A stretch of 25,870 nucleotides of DNA from Candidatus Terraquivivens yellowstonensis (GCA_023539445.1 JAKCEW010000013.1:1-25870), one strand, 5' to 3'; shown: positions 6,959-15,743, counted from the stretch's first letter. The notes: generated by a model from the sequence alone, not told the origin. Numbers and translations: made by a program.

Positions 6959-7540
6959 CTATCTTTGGGACGAAGATATCGTGTCTAGGGCCCATCTTAT
7001 GGAGCTTATGACCTCCCTCAACCTCCTCTCGTCCCGATAATTTCTTACTATTATCTCCCTGACCTCTCCGCCCTCGTAAACTATGTCGTAGCTCAGCTCC
7101 TTGCCCGGCTCCAGCTTCCCTGCCTCAACGTCCTCCTTATCGACCTTGACCATCGCATCCAAAACCTTCTTTATCAGGAAGGATGAGAAGGGTTTCATGT
7201 CCGACGTTATGCGCAGCTCCGGGTTAACCGTCAACCTAATCTCATCCTGTGTTACCGTTAACATACCAAGCAGGTTTCCGGATTTGCCGCGAAGGTTTCT
7301 AACGGCTCCCAACTCTTTTGGCTTTTCCTCCTTTTTCGCTACCTCAACAACCTTTGGTTTCTCTTCTTTCTTGACAGTCTCTAACGTTTTGAAACTCTTT
7401 GCTGCTAACTGTTCGTCCACGATCGACACAAGAAGTCTTAGACTTTCGATTTCGCCCGAGAGTTCTTCGATTCTCCTTTCCAAGTAGCTCTTGACAATGG
7501 CCAGCTTCTTCAGCTTTTCTTCACCAGATTCTTCAGACAT
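6959..7540 (-). CDS. Unrecognised coiled-coil protein downstream of DNA ligase
   Basis: I do not recognise this family. The 193-residue protein has three parts: an N-terminal charged heptad-like coiled coil (about 5-50, EEKLKKLAIVKSYLERRIEEL), a Lys/Glu/Pro linker in which KKEEKPK occurs twice (about 60-80), and a compact C-terminal region (about 90-193) with alternating strands and helices, containing FSSFLIKKVLDAMVKVDKED and EIIVRNYRDERRLREVISSI. No catalytic motif or membrane segment is evident. The frame extends upstream to 7573 inside the ligase, but ATG 7540 follows GAGG immediately after the ligase stop and is preferred. The 4-bp gap implies cotranscription and probably translational coupling with DNA ligase. 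Confidence 0.75.
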   Translation of the reverse strand: MSEESGEEKLKKLAIVKSYLERRIEELSGEIESLRLLVSIVDEQLAAKSFKTLETVKKEEKPKVVEVAKKEEKPKELGAVRNLRGKSGNLLGMLTVTQDEIRLTVNPELRITSDMKPFSSFLIKKVLDAMVKVDKEDVEAGKLEPGKELSYDIVYEGGEVREIIVRNYRDERRLREVISSIRWALDTISSSQR

Positions 7541-7544
7541 ATCC

Positions 7545-9323
7545 TCAAACACCCTCCGTCGGTTTTTCAGCAACTTTCTTCAATTGTCTCTCATACATGG
7601 AGAGTATCTCAGAGGAGGTTGTTGCATCTTCAGGGGACTTGTCAAACCTGAATCTGCCCGTGAAACGTGGGAATCTGATAGCTAGACCAGCCCCTTCCTT
7701 TACCCGACCCCAGCAACACGTATGGATGGGACTGAGCGTGATCTCGTCACCGATTATCTCCAGAACCATGGCAGGCTTGAGCCATACGTCTGGTTGCATA
7801 TTGGAATCGACCCTCGGAGGCTTGTCCTTTGATATGTAGGGTGACAACATCTCCGGCAACTTGGCTAAATCCTCGTCCGTAAAGCCCGAGCCTACTTTAC
7901 AGACAGACTCAAAAACATCCTCTTCCGGATTATAAGCCGCCATGAGTAACGCGCCGAATTTTCCCCTCCTCTTTCCCTTTCCGTAGAAGGCTCCAACAAC
8001 TACAAGGTCAACAGTATCGACCATCTTGGATACGTAGGAGCGTTTGTATTTAATCCAGAGCCAGCCCCTTGCACCTGCCTTGTATACGGACTCCGGGGAT
8101 ACAGACTTGACGATGGCGCCCTCACAACCGCTTTCCACGGCCCTTAGGAAGAAGGCCTCGAGTTCCTCGGGTTTTTCGACCAGCTTACTCTCAGTCAACG
8201 CAACACCTTCGTTGACCTCTATTATGCTTTCCAATACCTTTCTCCTCTCGAGGAGTGGTTTGGATGTTAGGTCTTGGCCGTCTACGTAAAGTGCGTCGAA
8301 GAAGAAGAGGCTGACCGGGTACTTCTCTATGGCTTTCTCGATATCGTACTTCCTCCTTCTGTGCATCAGTTCTTGGAATGGAAGCATGTCGCCTGTTTCG
8401 GGATCCACTGCGACGGCCTCGCATTCAACTATGGCCTCATTTGCCTTTATGCACCTCTTAGCGTGGTTAACAACGTCTGGATATTGCGCGGTTATGTTCT
8501 CCTGCCGTCTTGAGAATATTATTATCTCCTCACCCCGTTTGTGTATTTGCATCCTCTCACCATCGTACTTAAATTCTGCCAACCCCTTGCCACCCATCTT
8601 CTCCAAAATTTCCTCAGCAGTAGAGAGTCTCTCCGCCAGCATCGGTCTTATCGGGTTTCCGACCCTTATCTTGAATCCCTTTATTGCCTCCAGTCCCCCC
8701 TCGGCCGCAACCTTTGCAACGAGACCTATGTCGGAGCTTATGTTGTATGCTCTCTCGAAAGCCTCCCTAACCTCCTTACTGCCTCCGTATGCCACTGCAA
8801 GCGCGTCCAGTATCGTCATATCCGCAACACCGAGCCTCATCGTACCCGTTACCATTCTCATGATGTACTTGGCCTCCTTCGGTTGAGCAGAGCCGAGAAT
8901 CCCGACGAGTATTTGGAGCTTTGTTTCGATGGCACCTTCCCCGGTCGTCCTCGCTATCTTTTCTAAGGATGAGTATACGCGTTCAACGGTCAAAGGTTCT
9001 GTGTACAAAGTTACTTGGGCCTTCGAGAGAAGGAGTTTCTCAGCCGTTAATCCGATATCGCCAAGCTTTCCATAGAGCTCTTGTATCTTCTTCTCGGATG
9101 CGCCGGTAACTGCTTTGAGCGCCCTGAGTGCTAGCTTTTCTGCGACGCCGAGCTCTATTCCTACGAACGGTGGATATAGCTCGCCCAGCGTCATGTAGAC
9201 AACCTTGTCTATTATTTCGGGGTCTGTTTTCTTGAATAGTTCCACGAGTATATCCGTCATCTCCAACCTCTTTGTCGTAGCCTCAATCCTTTCGTAGAAT
9301 TCAACAAGTTCTGAGAAGAGCAT
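7545..9323 (-). CDS. lig: ATP-dependent DNA ligase, archaeal replicative type
   Basis: Seals nicks in duplex DNA, joining Okazaki fragments and completing repair. Length (592 residues) is typical of archaeal Lig. Domains in order: N-terminal DNA-binding domain (about 1-220, with LGVADMTILDALA), adenylation domain with the nucleotidyl-lysine in EFKYDGERMQIH (Lys252), further motifs such as LFFFDALYVDG and EGAIVKS, then LWIKYKRSY, and an OB-fold C-terminus ending with RFPRFTGRFRFDK. The start ATG at 9323 has GGG close by and a TATA-like GGTTTATC about 37 nt upstream. The coiled-coil protein follows 4 bp downstream. Confidence 0.96.
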   Translation of the reverse strand: MLFSELVEFYERIEATTKRLEMTDILVELFKKTDPEIIDKVVYMTLGELYPPFVGIELGVAEKLALRALKAVTGASEKKIQELYGKLGDIGLTAEKLLLSKAQVTLYTEPLTVERVYSSLEKIARTTGEGAIETKLQILVGILGSAQPKEAKYIMRMVTGTMRLGVADMTILDALAVAYGGSKEVREAFERAYNISSDIGLVAKVAAEGGLEAIKGFKIRVGNPIRPMLAERLSTAEEILEKMGGKGLAEFKYDGERMQIHKRGEEIIIFSRRQENITAQYPDVVNHAKRCIKANEAIVECEAVAVDPETGDMLPFQELMHRRRKYDIEKAIEKYPVSLFFFDALYVDGQDLTSKPLLERRKVLESIIEVNEGVALTESKLVEKPEELEAFFLRAVESGCEGAIVKSVSPESVYKAGARGWLWIKYKRSYVSKMVDTVDLVVVGAFYGKGKRRGKFGALLMAAYNPEEDVFESVCKVGSGFTDEDLAKLPEMLSPYISKDKPPRVDSNMQPDVWLKPAMVLEIIGDEITLSPIHTCCWGRVKEGAGLAIRFPRFTGRFRFDKSPEDATTSSEILSMYERQLKKVAEKPTEGV

Positions 9324-9417
9324 CCCAAGCCATCATACTTGATGTTTAGACTCATAGATAAACCATTATCAAGCCGGTTTTCGGTTTAGGTCATGGGAGC
9401 ATTTTAAGATACTACGT

Positions 9418-10362
9418 CTAAATTCTTCGTATAATGGCACCGGAGTTCGTGGCTTTCGTAATTAGCACGATTCCCTTATCTGCGAGAACATCTCTCAAAG
9501 CGGATGCAACCCTATTCGCATTCTTCATAGAATCTGTGAATCCATAGGCCGTAGGCCCCCACGAGCTCTGGCCCGAACCGGCCGCACCGTTCTCCAACAT
9601 GGTCTTGACACAGAGATGCGTCAATTCATTCGAGAATATGCCGCCCTGAACGCTCGAGAAGCACATGCCGACGAGTCTTTGTACTTCGCTCAGCGCATCC
9701 CCAAATTCCCACACATCTTCTTCCAATATTCCTGGGATTAGCTTCATCAGTACGAGCCTAGATATTCTGTCAGCTATCCATTCTGGTTGTCTTCCAAGGC
9801 TCTTAAAAGCCATCTCTTCTTCCTCATCGCTCAACCCCCTGACACCGAAGGGTATTGCGAGAACTATCGGCCATCTTTCTGGGAAATCTATTCTCATGAT
9901 GACCGGCGGAATTTGTTTTTTACCGGGCTTTATGCCCCCGTCGATAACGAATCCACCGTGCTTGAAGACTGCCGTTCCGATGCCGGACCTTGTACCCCTC
10001 CCGAGCTTGATTGCTAACTCTTCGACCGAAAGCTCGATATCCAAGAGGTTTGCCAACCCTGCTGCCATGCCCAATAAAGTCTGCGTTCCAGAGCCTAAGC
10101 CCACGTGCCTTGGTATCTTGTTCATAACATTTACAGCAAACCCATCAGCGATACCTAGTGCCGACTTGGACTTTTCAGCCGCCTCATTTAGGAACGCGTC
10201 ATACGGTTCGATCACGATCTCCGAGGTTTTAGGCTCGATAATCGCCTCGAAGGATGGCTCTGAGATGGAAAGGCCTAGGGAGCCGTAAAGCCTACCAAGA
10301 CTACCGTTGAGGTCTATCATACCCAGGTGGAGCCTAGAGGGGGTTTTGACGTATACTTTCAT
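9418..10362 (-). CDS. mptG: Beta-ribofuranosylaminobenzene 5'-phosphate synthase (MptG)
   Basis: Catalyses the committed step of H4MPT synthesis, joining p-aminobenzoate and phosphoribosyl pyrophosphate with loss of CO2 and pyrophosphate to make beta-RFAP. The protein has the GHMP-kinase fold: N-terminal SRLHLGMIDLNG, a glycine-rich GLGSGTQ (88-94), GRGTRSGIGTAVFKHGGFVIDGG in pieces around 112-134, and C-terminal GAAGSGQSSWGPTAYG. Length (314) matches family. A GGTGA lies 8 nt before the ATG. It is divergent from mptA, 43-55 bp away, so one short intergenic region controls both arms of the pathway. Confidence 0.92.
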   Translation of the reverse strand: MKVYVKTPSRLHLGMIDLNGSLGRLYGSLGLSISEPSFEAIIEPKTSEIVIEPYDAFLNEAAEKSKSALGIADGFAVNVMNKIPRHVGLGSGTQTLLGMAAGLANLLDIELSVEELAIKLGRGTRSGIGTAVFKHGGFVIDGGIKPGKKQIPPVIMRIDFPERWPIVLAIPFGVRGLSDEEEEMAFKSLGRQPEWIADRISRLVLMKLIPGILEEDVWEFGDALSEVQRLVGMCFSSVQGGIFSNELTHLCVKTMLENGAAGSGQSSWGPTAYGFTDSMKNANRVASALRDVLADKGIVLITKATNSGAIIRRI

Positions 10363-10417
10363 GCTGGCTCACCGTTAAATCCCGGCCGAGTCCCCCTACT
10401 AAACGTTGGATGGAGAA

Positions 10418-11341
10418 ATGCGAGCCCCAGATATAAAGGACGAGCAACCCGATGTGAAGCTACCCATACGGCTGGTTGGTATAGATGGTGTAAGGATGCC
10501 TGCTGGCCAGGTCAGGTTGGGAGATTCGAGATCCGTCATGACCGTAAGGCTCGGTGCCTTCATAGACCTTCCACCCGAACGACGCGGTATACACGCCTCT
10601 AGGAACTATGAGCCCATAGCGGAGGTGATAAAAGCGTACGAGGGCAAAGCCTTCAAGCTTGAAGACATTGTAGCGGAGATAGCAGCTTCTTTGCTGAAAA
10701 AGCATGAGTACTCCAAAAGGTCTTACGTGAAGGCGGATGCGACAGCCTTCTACGCGACAAAGATGCCTTCAGAGAACATCTCCTATGAGACGTTTACTAT
10801 ACATGCTAGGAGCTATGCTACGAGGGAAGGAAAAGTTCTCTCAATAAAGAAGATGGTGGGTGTGACAGTCACGGGCATGACTGCCTGTCCCTGTGCACTA
10901 GAACACATCAAAGAAATATGCAAAGAGGAATTGGCGATGTTTGATAAGGGAAGCTCAGGGCAGATGATAGATAGGTTGCCGATAGCAACCCACATGCAAA
11001 GATGCAAAGGTACGTTGCTCATTGAAGTATCGGAGGATGATGTTGATGTTATGGACCTCGTCAGGATAGTTAACGAGTCCATGAGCTCTGCAACGTATGG
11101 ACTGCTTAAGAGGGATGACGAGGCTAATGTGGTGGTGAACGCCGTCAGGAAGGCGCGGCTTGTTGAGGATGTAGCAAGGTACATGGCAAAGGCAGCCTCG
11201 GAGCTGAAGGTTAAGGATGGGTGTACGATATTGGCGAAAGCGAGGAGTATGGAGAGCGTCCACGGGCACGACATAGTGGCGTTCATCAAGACAACTGCCG
11301 GAGAGGTTAGGAGAGCGCTCGCTACTAAAAGGCATATATAA
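10418..11341 (+). CDS. mptA: GTP cyclohydrolase MptA (FolE2-like, type IB)
   Basis: Opens the pterin branch of H4MPT synthesis by converting GTP to 7,8-dihydroneopterin 2',3'-cyclic phosphate with a metal-dependent mechanism. Diagnostic sequence: PDIKDEQPDV at the N-terminus, GIHASR, SIKKMVGVTVTGMTACPCA with the metal-site cysteine region, and PIATHMQRCKGTL. Length about 308-312 residues is normal. Start is uncertain: ATG 10418 is used here; an in-frame TTG at 10406 would add four residues and sits about 29 nt after a TATA-like GTTAAAT. Its stop overlaps the TATA box of mptE. Confidence 0.92.
   Translation: MRAPDIKDEQPDVKLPIRLVGIDGVRMPAGQVRLGDSRSVMTVRLGAFIDLPPERRGIHASRNYEPIAEVIKAYEGKAFKLEDIVAEIAASLLKKHEYSKRSYVKADATAFYATKMPSENISYETFTIHARSYATREGKVLSIKKMVGVTVTGMTACPCALEHIKEICKEELAMFDKGSSGQMIDRLPIATHMQRCKGTLLIEVSEDDVDVMDLVRIVNESMSSATYGLLKRDDEANVVVNAVRKARLVEDVARYMAKAASELKVKDGCTILAKARSMESVHGHDIVAFIKTTAGEVRRALATKRHI
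11332..11341 (+). promoter_or_regulatory. TATA box for mptE overlapping the mptA stop
   Basis: GCATATATAA spans the last codons and stop of mptA and is centred 26 nt before the GTG at 11363, predicting a leaderless mptE transcript. Confidence 0.5.
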
Positions 11342-11362
11342 CTAACGGCCCTTCCAATTTAC

Positions 11363-12178
11363 GTGAAAAGATTCCATAACCCTTGGATAACTTTGGATGA
11401 ATGGTTGGTGTGGTATCACAAAATTGTTAAGGAGTGCCAATTCGATGAACTTGCAGACTTTGAGGCGGCTACGCTTCTCAATTCCATGCTGAGCGGTAAG
11501 GCCTTGAAATTTACACAAATCGAACGCAAGCTTTCGGGCAAGGTTTCTATTGTATTCGGCGCCGGTCCTTCTCTCGCTATTGACGTTAAAAAGTTTGTAG
11601 AATTTCCCCAGAGACGTGTCTTCACGATCTTAGCCGCCGACGGCGCTACCGCTGCATTACTCGAGCATGGTGTGATTCCAGACGTCGTTGTTACGGATCT
11701 AGACGGACCCGTTGATGAGCTGCTGGAGGCTTACGCGCATGGTTCAATACTCGTTGTTCATGCACACGGCGATAACATTCCCCAAATCAAAAACATCATA
11801 CCCTTAATTTCTGATAGGGTTTTGCCAACGACCCAGATAGAACCCTTCGGTTGCCTATATAACTTCGGGGGCTTTACGGACGGTGATAGGGCAGCATTCC
11901 TGTGCTCCTCTGCCAGCGTCAAGGCCATAGTTCTGGCCGGAATGGATTTGGGAGAGGAAATAGGCCCATACTCAAAACCCCTCAAAATGCTAACGTCTGA
12001 ACGTCTGGAGATGAAAAGGAAGAAGCTAAAGATAGCGAAGGAGTTGCTCGAATGGTTGGCGAGCAAAATACCGCTACCGATATACGATTTGACGACACAT
12101 GGTACGGAGTTGCAGGGAATAATAAAGCTAGGGTCGTTTAACGAGCTTCCGTTGCATAAGCTGATATGTTCGACCTAA
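11363..12178 (+). CDS. mptE: 6-hydroxymethyl-7,8-dihydropterin pyrophosphokinase (MptE)
   Basis: Transfers pyrophosphate from ATP to 6-hydroxymethyl-dihydropterin, activating the pterin for coupling to beta-RFAP. This archaeal enzyme (COG1634, DUF115-type fold) is unrelated to bacterial FolK. Visible motifs: VSIVFGAGPSL (62-71), LAADGATAALLEHG, VVVTDLDG (108-115), ILVVHAHGDN, the FGCLYNFGGFTDGDRA segment and VLAGMDLGEEIG near 195. Length 271 is somewhat above the family average because of an N-terminal helical extension beginning HNPWITLDEW. Start is GTG 11363, 21 bp after mptA. Being next to mptA and close to mptG gives strong context. Confidence 0.92.
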   Translation: MKRFHNPWITLDEWLVWYHKIVKECQFDELADFEAATLLNSMLSGKALKFTQIERKLSGKVSIVFGAGPSLAIDVKKFVEFPQRRVFTILAADGATAALLEHGVIPDVVVTDLDGPVDELLEAYAHGSILVVHAHGDNIPQIKNIIPLISDRVLPTTQIEPFGCLYNFGGFTDGDRAAFLCSSASVKAIVLAGMDLGEEIGPYSKPLKMLTSERLEMKRKKLKIAKELLEWLASKIPLPIYDLTTHGTELQGIIKLGSFNELPLHKLICST

Positions 12179-12220
12179 AGGTATTTTTAGAACTTCGCTG
12201 GTTATCTACCCGAAAAGAAA

Positions 12221-12664
12221 ATGGCCAGGATGCATTCGAGAAGGCGTGGAAAGTCGGACTCTGTCAGACCCATTAGCAAGCTTCCGCCTGCTTGGGTAAA
12301 GGCGACGCCCGAAGAGGTCGAAAGCTTGGTCGTGGAGTACTACAAGCAAGGCTACAAGCCCAGCATGATAGGCGTCATACTGAGGGATAGCCACGGCATA
12401 CCGCTCGTCAAGCAGATAACTGGGAAGAGCATCAAGCAGATACTCAAGGAGAACGGTCTCTACACCGGAATACCCGAGGATCTAGAGAATCTTTTGGCCA
12501 AAGTGGTCAGGATGAGAAAGCATCTTGAGAGGTTCAAGTCGGATAAAGCGAACATTCACAGACTTCAGCTGATTGAGTCTAAAGTAAGGAGGCTGGTCAA
12601 TTACTATAAGAGGGTAGGAGAGCTACCTCCAGAATGGGTGCCGCCGATAGAGGGGGTATCCTAG
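12221..12664 (+). CDS. rps15: 30S ribosomal protein S15 (S13e)
   Basis: Small-subunit primary binding protein contacting the 16S rRNA central domain. The 147-residue archaeal/eukaryotic form has the N-terminal extension (MARMHSRRRGKSDSVRP, PPAWVKATPEEVE) and the conserved core with LVVEYYKQGYKPSMIGVILRD in two parts, HLERFKSDKANIHRLQLIESKV and the C-terminal WVPPIEG. A TATA-like TATTTTTAG (12182-12190) lies about 35 nt before the ATG. It leads a plus-strand cluster followed 6 bp later by the RecJ-like gene; this S15-RecJ-Pcc1-S3Ae order is common in archaea. Confidence 0.96.
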   Translation: MARMHSRRRGKSDSVRPISKLPPAWVKATPEEVESLVVEYYKQGYKPSMIGVILRDSHGIPLVKQITGKSIKQILKENGLYTGIPEDLENLLAKVVRMRKHLERFKSDKANIHRLQLIESKVRRLVNYYKRVGELPPEWVPPIEGVS

Positions 12665-12670
12665 CATAAA

Positions 12671-14104
12671 ATGAATGATGCATACGAGCGACTGCTGTCC
12701 TCGGCCGCAAAAGCCGCTGAGTTCATAGAAGAATGCGTCGAACAGGATGCTCTTTTGTTGCTGGTCTGTCATAACGATGCGGATGCCCTCTCGTCTTGCG
12801 GTATAATGGTTGGCTCGTTATGGAGGAGCGATGCAAGATTTCTAGCAAGGTCTGTAAATAGGATTGATGAGTTTTTTCAGCAATTGGACGAAGGCTCGGC
12901 AGACGCCGATTGCATAGTCTTCCTTGACCTAGGCAGCGGTTATGTAAAGGAAATATACAACAAGATTGGCGAGAAGAAGGTCGTCATTATCGATCATCAC
13001 CAGCCGCAAAGCTTTGACATCCCAAAGTGCTACGCTCACTTGAACCCACACCTTCAAGGCTTAGATGGTGCTACGCATATAAGCGCCTCAGGTCTAGCAT
13101 ACCTAGTCTCAAAGGCTCTTAACGAAGAGAACTACATCTATTCTCCCATCGCCGTGGTAGGCGCACTCGGCGACCTACAGGATAAAGATGATAAGAGAAG
13201 GCTGGGAGGGGTGAACGCAAAGATAGTCGAGGAAGCCGTCGAAAAGGGTCTGATGCAGGTTACTGAAGATTTGATATTATTTGGCAGGAGCTTTAGGCCA
13301 ATCCATGCGGCACTCGCCAGCACTTCAAGCCCGTTCCTGCCGGGACTAACTGGCAGGGAAGATGTATGTTATAGCCTAGTGACATCGTTGGGCATAAAGG
13401 TCAAAGATGGAGATAGGTGGCGGGTACTCGCTGACCTGACAGATGAAGAGAAATCGAAGCTTTATAATGGCATAATATCGTTCCTTGCCTCAAAAGGGTT
13501 GGCAGCCGGCAACATCGCTAAGGAGTTAATCGGGGTAATCTACGAGCTGACGGAGGAAGACCGGTGGACGTATCTAAGGGACGCTAGGGAGTTTGCATGG
13601 CTCTTGAACGCTTGCGGTAAGACTGGCAACGCCTGGATGGGGATAGCGATAGCCGCGGGCGTTAGAGGCAGTATTTTAGAAGAGGCGCAGAAGCTCCTCG
13701 AAGATTACAGGGCCCAAATGGCAAAGAACATCGAGCTCTTCACAAGACCAGGTTCCGTCACGAATATGGAACATATCATAGTCTTCAACGGCGGGGATTT
13801 GATAGATGAGAGGCAGGTTAGCTCCTTAGCATCGCTCATATCATCCTCGGGCATGATACCGCAGGATAAAGTCTTGATAGCATGGGCAAAGCATGGTGAT
13901 AGGGTCAAGGTATCGGCTAGGGCTAATAGGTCGCAGGTTGAAAAGGGAATTAATTTGGGAAGCATTCTTTCTGACGTGGCCAACGCTGTTGGTGGCAGGG
14001 GCGGTGGTCATAACATAGCCGCGGGTGCCGATTTACCAGCAGAAATGCTCGAGCAATTCCTGAAGGAGGTGGACAAAAGGGTTGGATCCCAACTCGGAGC
14101 CTGA
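12671..14104 (+). CDS. DHH-family RecJ-like nuclease (GAN-type)
   Basis: Single-strand exonuclease/phosphoesterase of the DHH superfamily, the archaeal RecJ/Cdc45-related group that includes the GINS-associated nuclease. Motifs: HNDADAL (34-40), FLDLGSG (85-90), the name motif IDHHQP (107-112), a NPHLQGLDGATHISASG segment, and the DHHA1 C-terminal GGRGGGHNIAAGADLP. Catalytic aspartates and histidines look intact, so this is an active enzyme rather than a Cdc45-like inactive paralogue. Length 477 is typical. It follows S15 with a 6-bp gap and its 3' end overlaps the Pcc1 start by 23 bp. Confidence 0.9.
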   Translation: MNDAYERLLSSAAKAAEFIEECVEQDALLLLVCHNDADALSSCGIMVGSLWRSDARFLARSVNRIDEFFQQLDEGSADADCIVFLDLGSGYVKEIYNKIGEKKVVIIDHHQPQSFDIPKCYAHLNPHLQGLDGATHISASGLAYLVSKALNEENYIYSPIAVVGALGDLQDKDDKRRLGGVNAKIVEEAVEKGLMQVTEDLILFGRSFRPIHAALASTSSPFLPGLTGREDVCYSLVTSLGIKVKDGDRWRVLADLTDEEKSKLYNGIISFLASKGLAAGNIAKELIGVIYELTEEDRWTYLRDAREFAWLLNACGKTGNAWMGIAIAAGVRGSILEEAQKLLEDYRAQMAKNIELFTRPGSVTNMEHIIVFNGGDLIDERQVSSLASLISSSGMIPQDKVLIAWAKHGDRVKVSARANRSQVEKGINLGSILSDVANAVGGRGGGHNIAAGADLPAEMLEQFLKEVDKRVGSQLGA

Positions 14105-14366
14105 GCCTATCAAAGCTATATTAGAGGTGATTTACGACTCCGAAGAAGAGGCGAACCTAGTCATTTCTGCATTATCGCCCGATAATGCGCCCCTTCCAGA
14201 GGGGTTGAAAATCTTGATGTACGTCGATGGATGTAGACTTGTATCAGAGATTGAGTGCAGGAGACCCATACTATCGCTCTTGAATACGCTCGACGACATA
14301 TTGTCCATGGCATCCCTTATAAAAAGGGTTGTCCTCGAAACAAAACGGTCGGAAAGCAAAGATTAA
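14082..14366 (+). CDS. pcc1: KEOPS complex Pcc1-like subunit
   Basis: 94-residue protein matching the CTAG/Pcc1 dimerisation subunit of KEOPS, which makes the t6A modification at position 37 of ANN-decoding tRNAs. The pattern is beta-alpha-beta with EANLVISALSPDN, then CRLVSEIECRRPILSLLNTLDDIL and a final helix. TTG 14082 is the start: it is in frame, overlaps the RecJ-like gene by 23 bp, and AAGGAGGT (14063-14070) lies 11 nt upstream. No in-frame ATG allows the full first strand. Linkage between the RecJ-like gene and S3Ae is common in archaea. Other KEOPS genes are not in the window. Confidence 0.8.
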   Translation: MDPNSEPEPIKAILEVIYDSEEEANLVISALSPDNAPLPEGLKILMYVDGCRLVSEIECRRPILSLLNTLDDILSMASLIKRVVLETKRSESKD

Positions 14367-14421
14367 TAAGTAAACTTTTCAGGAACAACCGGACAGAATA
14401 CGTATACAGAGGAGAGAATGG

Positions 14422-15039
14422 TTGTCCAAGAAAGCAGGAGAGAAGACCAAGTATCTGGTAACGGTGTACGCACCGCCGTACTTTGGAGGGCAAGAGATAG
14501 GCACAATAATCGCAACGGAAGATCCCAGCCGAGCGGTAGGTAGGGTAATAAGGACTGATCTGTATCAGCTTACTGGCGACCCGTCCAAACACTACCTATT
14601 GATATACTTCAAGATAATTAATGTCAAAGATTCCTCCGCCTCAACAATATTTTACGGTCACGAGTACGGAAGGGAGTTCTTGAGGAGTTTAATCAGGAGG
14701 GGCAGCACTAAGATAGACGGCATATTCGACATTACAACGAAGGATGGTTTCCACCTAAGGTTAACGATCATGGCAATCTCTGTGGAGAGAATAAGACGTG
14801 GCAAAAGTAAAACCATAAGACGCATAATGAGGGAAGTAGTGACGAAAGCTGGAGAAAGCTTAACGCTGGACCAACTCTCGCAAGAGATGGTTTTAGGAAA
14901 GACCGCATCGGACATATTTAACTTGGCGAAGAAGATCACGGTCTTGAGACATGTCGGTGTCGTTAAATCTAAAGTCCTCAAGATTCCAGATTGGGTTTAT
15001 TCTGGAGAGAGAGCGGAGGAGTTAAAGCAGGAGGCTTAA
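14422..15039 (+). CDS. rps3ae: 30S ribosomal protein S3Ae (S1e)
   Basis: Archaeal/eukaryotic small-subunit protein. Recognised by YLVTVYAPPYFGGQEIGTI, VKDSSASTIFYGHEY and REFLRSLIRRGSTKIDGIFDI in order, and the C-terminal KVLKIPDWV. 205 residues, normal length. The start is TTG at 14422 with GGAG 7 nt upstream (14411-14414); an ATG at 14418 is out of frame. It lies 55 bp after pcc1. Confidence 0.95.
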   Translation: MSKKAGEKTKYLVTVYAPPYFGGQEIGTIIATEDPSRAVGRVIRTDLYQLTGDPSKHYLLIYFKIINVKDSSASTIFYGHEYGREFLRSLIRRGSTKIDGIFDITTKDGFHLRLTIMAISVERIRRGKSKTIRRIMREVVTKAGESLTLDQLSQEMVLGKTASDIFNLAKKITVLRHVGVVKSKVLKIPDWVYSGERAEELKQEA

Positions 15040-15098
15040 AAGCAACCCTTCTAAAACGTTAAATTCAATTAAGGTTACTTTCTTCTTGAAGGCTTGCC

Positions 15099-15743
15099 TT
15101 GAGTAGGAGGCCCTTAGACAGGAGAGAAGGTAGATTGATAGTGGCAAGGCAAGCGGCCATGCTGTTGTACGAAGGCACGGTCTATGAGTACAAGGAGGCC
15201 AAGGAGGTCGCCGCAGAGAACCTTGGAATAAACGTCATGCCCAGCAATTACGAGGTGGCTATGGAGCTGAGAAAATACGCTGAGGAGGTCGAGGGTGCAG
15301 CTTTCGCCGAGAGGCTTAAGTCGATGAGGGAAGATGCTTTAGAGGTTATGAAGGCTTTATCAGAATTCGCCCCAAGGCTTGTTGGTAGCGTTTGGCGAGG
15401 CGTGCTTACTCCAAGAAGCGATATAGATATAGAAGTTTACACGGAAGATTTGAACGCAGTACTCTCGAAGCTGGAGGGTGTTGTAAGTAAGGTTTTGGGT
15501 TGGGAGGAGATAAACCTCCCCGAGCAGATGAGGCTCGGGTCGCTTTATAGGATTAGGGCGAAATCGAAAAGGGGCTATGAGTTGGAAATAGTGTTGAAGG
15601 AGCCAGGAATGCTTAAAAAGCCAGTCAGATGTGAGATATTTGGGGACCTGAAGAAGGGCTTGAGCATCAATGAGTTGGAGGAGCTACTCATGAAAGACCC
15701 AGAGGGTCTCAGGGTTCCGAAAGGTAGGGTGAGGGTAGGATAA
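15099..15743 (+). CDS. Predicted nucleotidyltransferase (COG2413-like)
   Basis: Minimal DNA-polymerase-beta-fold nucleotidyltransferase. The motif GSVWRGVLTPRSDIDIEVY (from Gly96) contains the glycine-serine pair and the metal-binding aspartates Asp108 and Asp110; a third acidic residue probably comes from the strand ELEIVLKEPG. An N-terminal helical region of about 90 residues precedes it (LIVARQAAMLLYEGTVYEYKEA). Substrate unknown. TTG 15099 is the start, with GAAGG close by. The downstream DUF2095 gene starts on the last base of this stop (TAATG), so the two are translationally coupled and probably work together. Confidence 0.8.
   Translation: MSRRPLDRREGRLIVARQAAMLLYEGTVYEYKEAKEVAAENLGINVMPSNYEVAMELRKYAEEVEGAAFAERLKSMREDALEVMKALSEFAPRLVGSVWRGVLTPRSDIDIEVYTEDLNAVLSKLEGVVSKVLGWEEINLPEQMRLGSLYRIRAKSKRGYELEIVLKEPGMLKKPVRCEIFGDLKKGLSINELEELLMKDPEGLRVPKGRVRVG

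Noticed and set aside
8329-8886. 185-codon open frame on plus strand
   Set aside because: Antisense shadow of DNA ligase; the ligase motifs are intact on the other strand.
9665-10288. 207-codon open frame on plus strand
   Set aside because: Lies wholly antisense to mptG, with low-complexity Ser/Pro-rich translation typical of a mirror frame; no ribosome site and no family resemblance.
10813-11289. 158-codon open frame on minus strand
   Set aside because: Antisense shadow of mptA, whose catalytic motifs are on plus.
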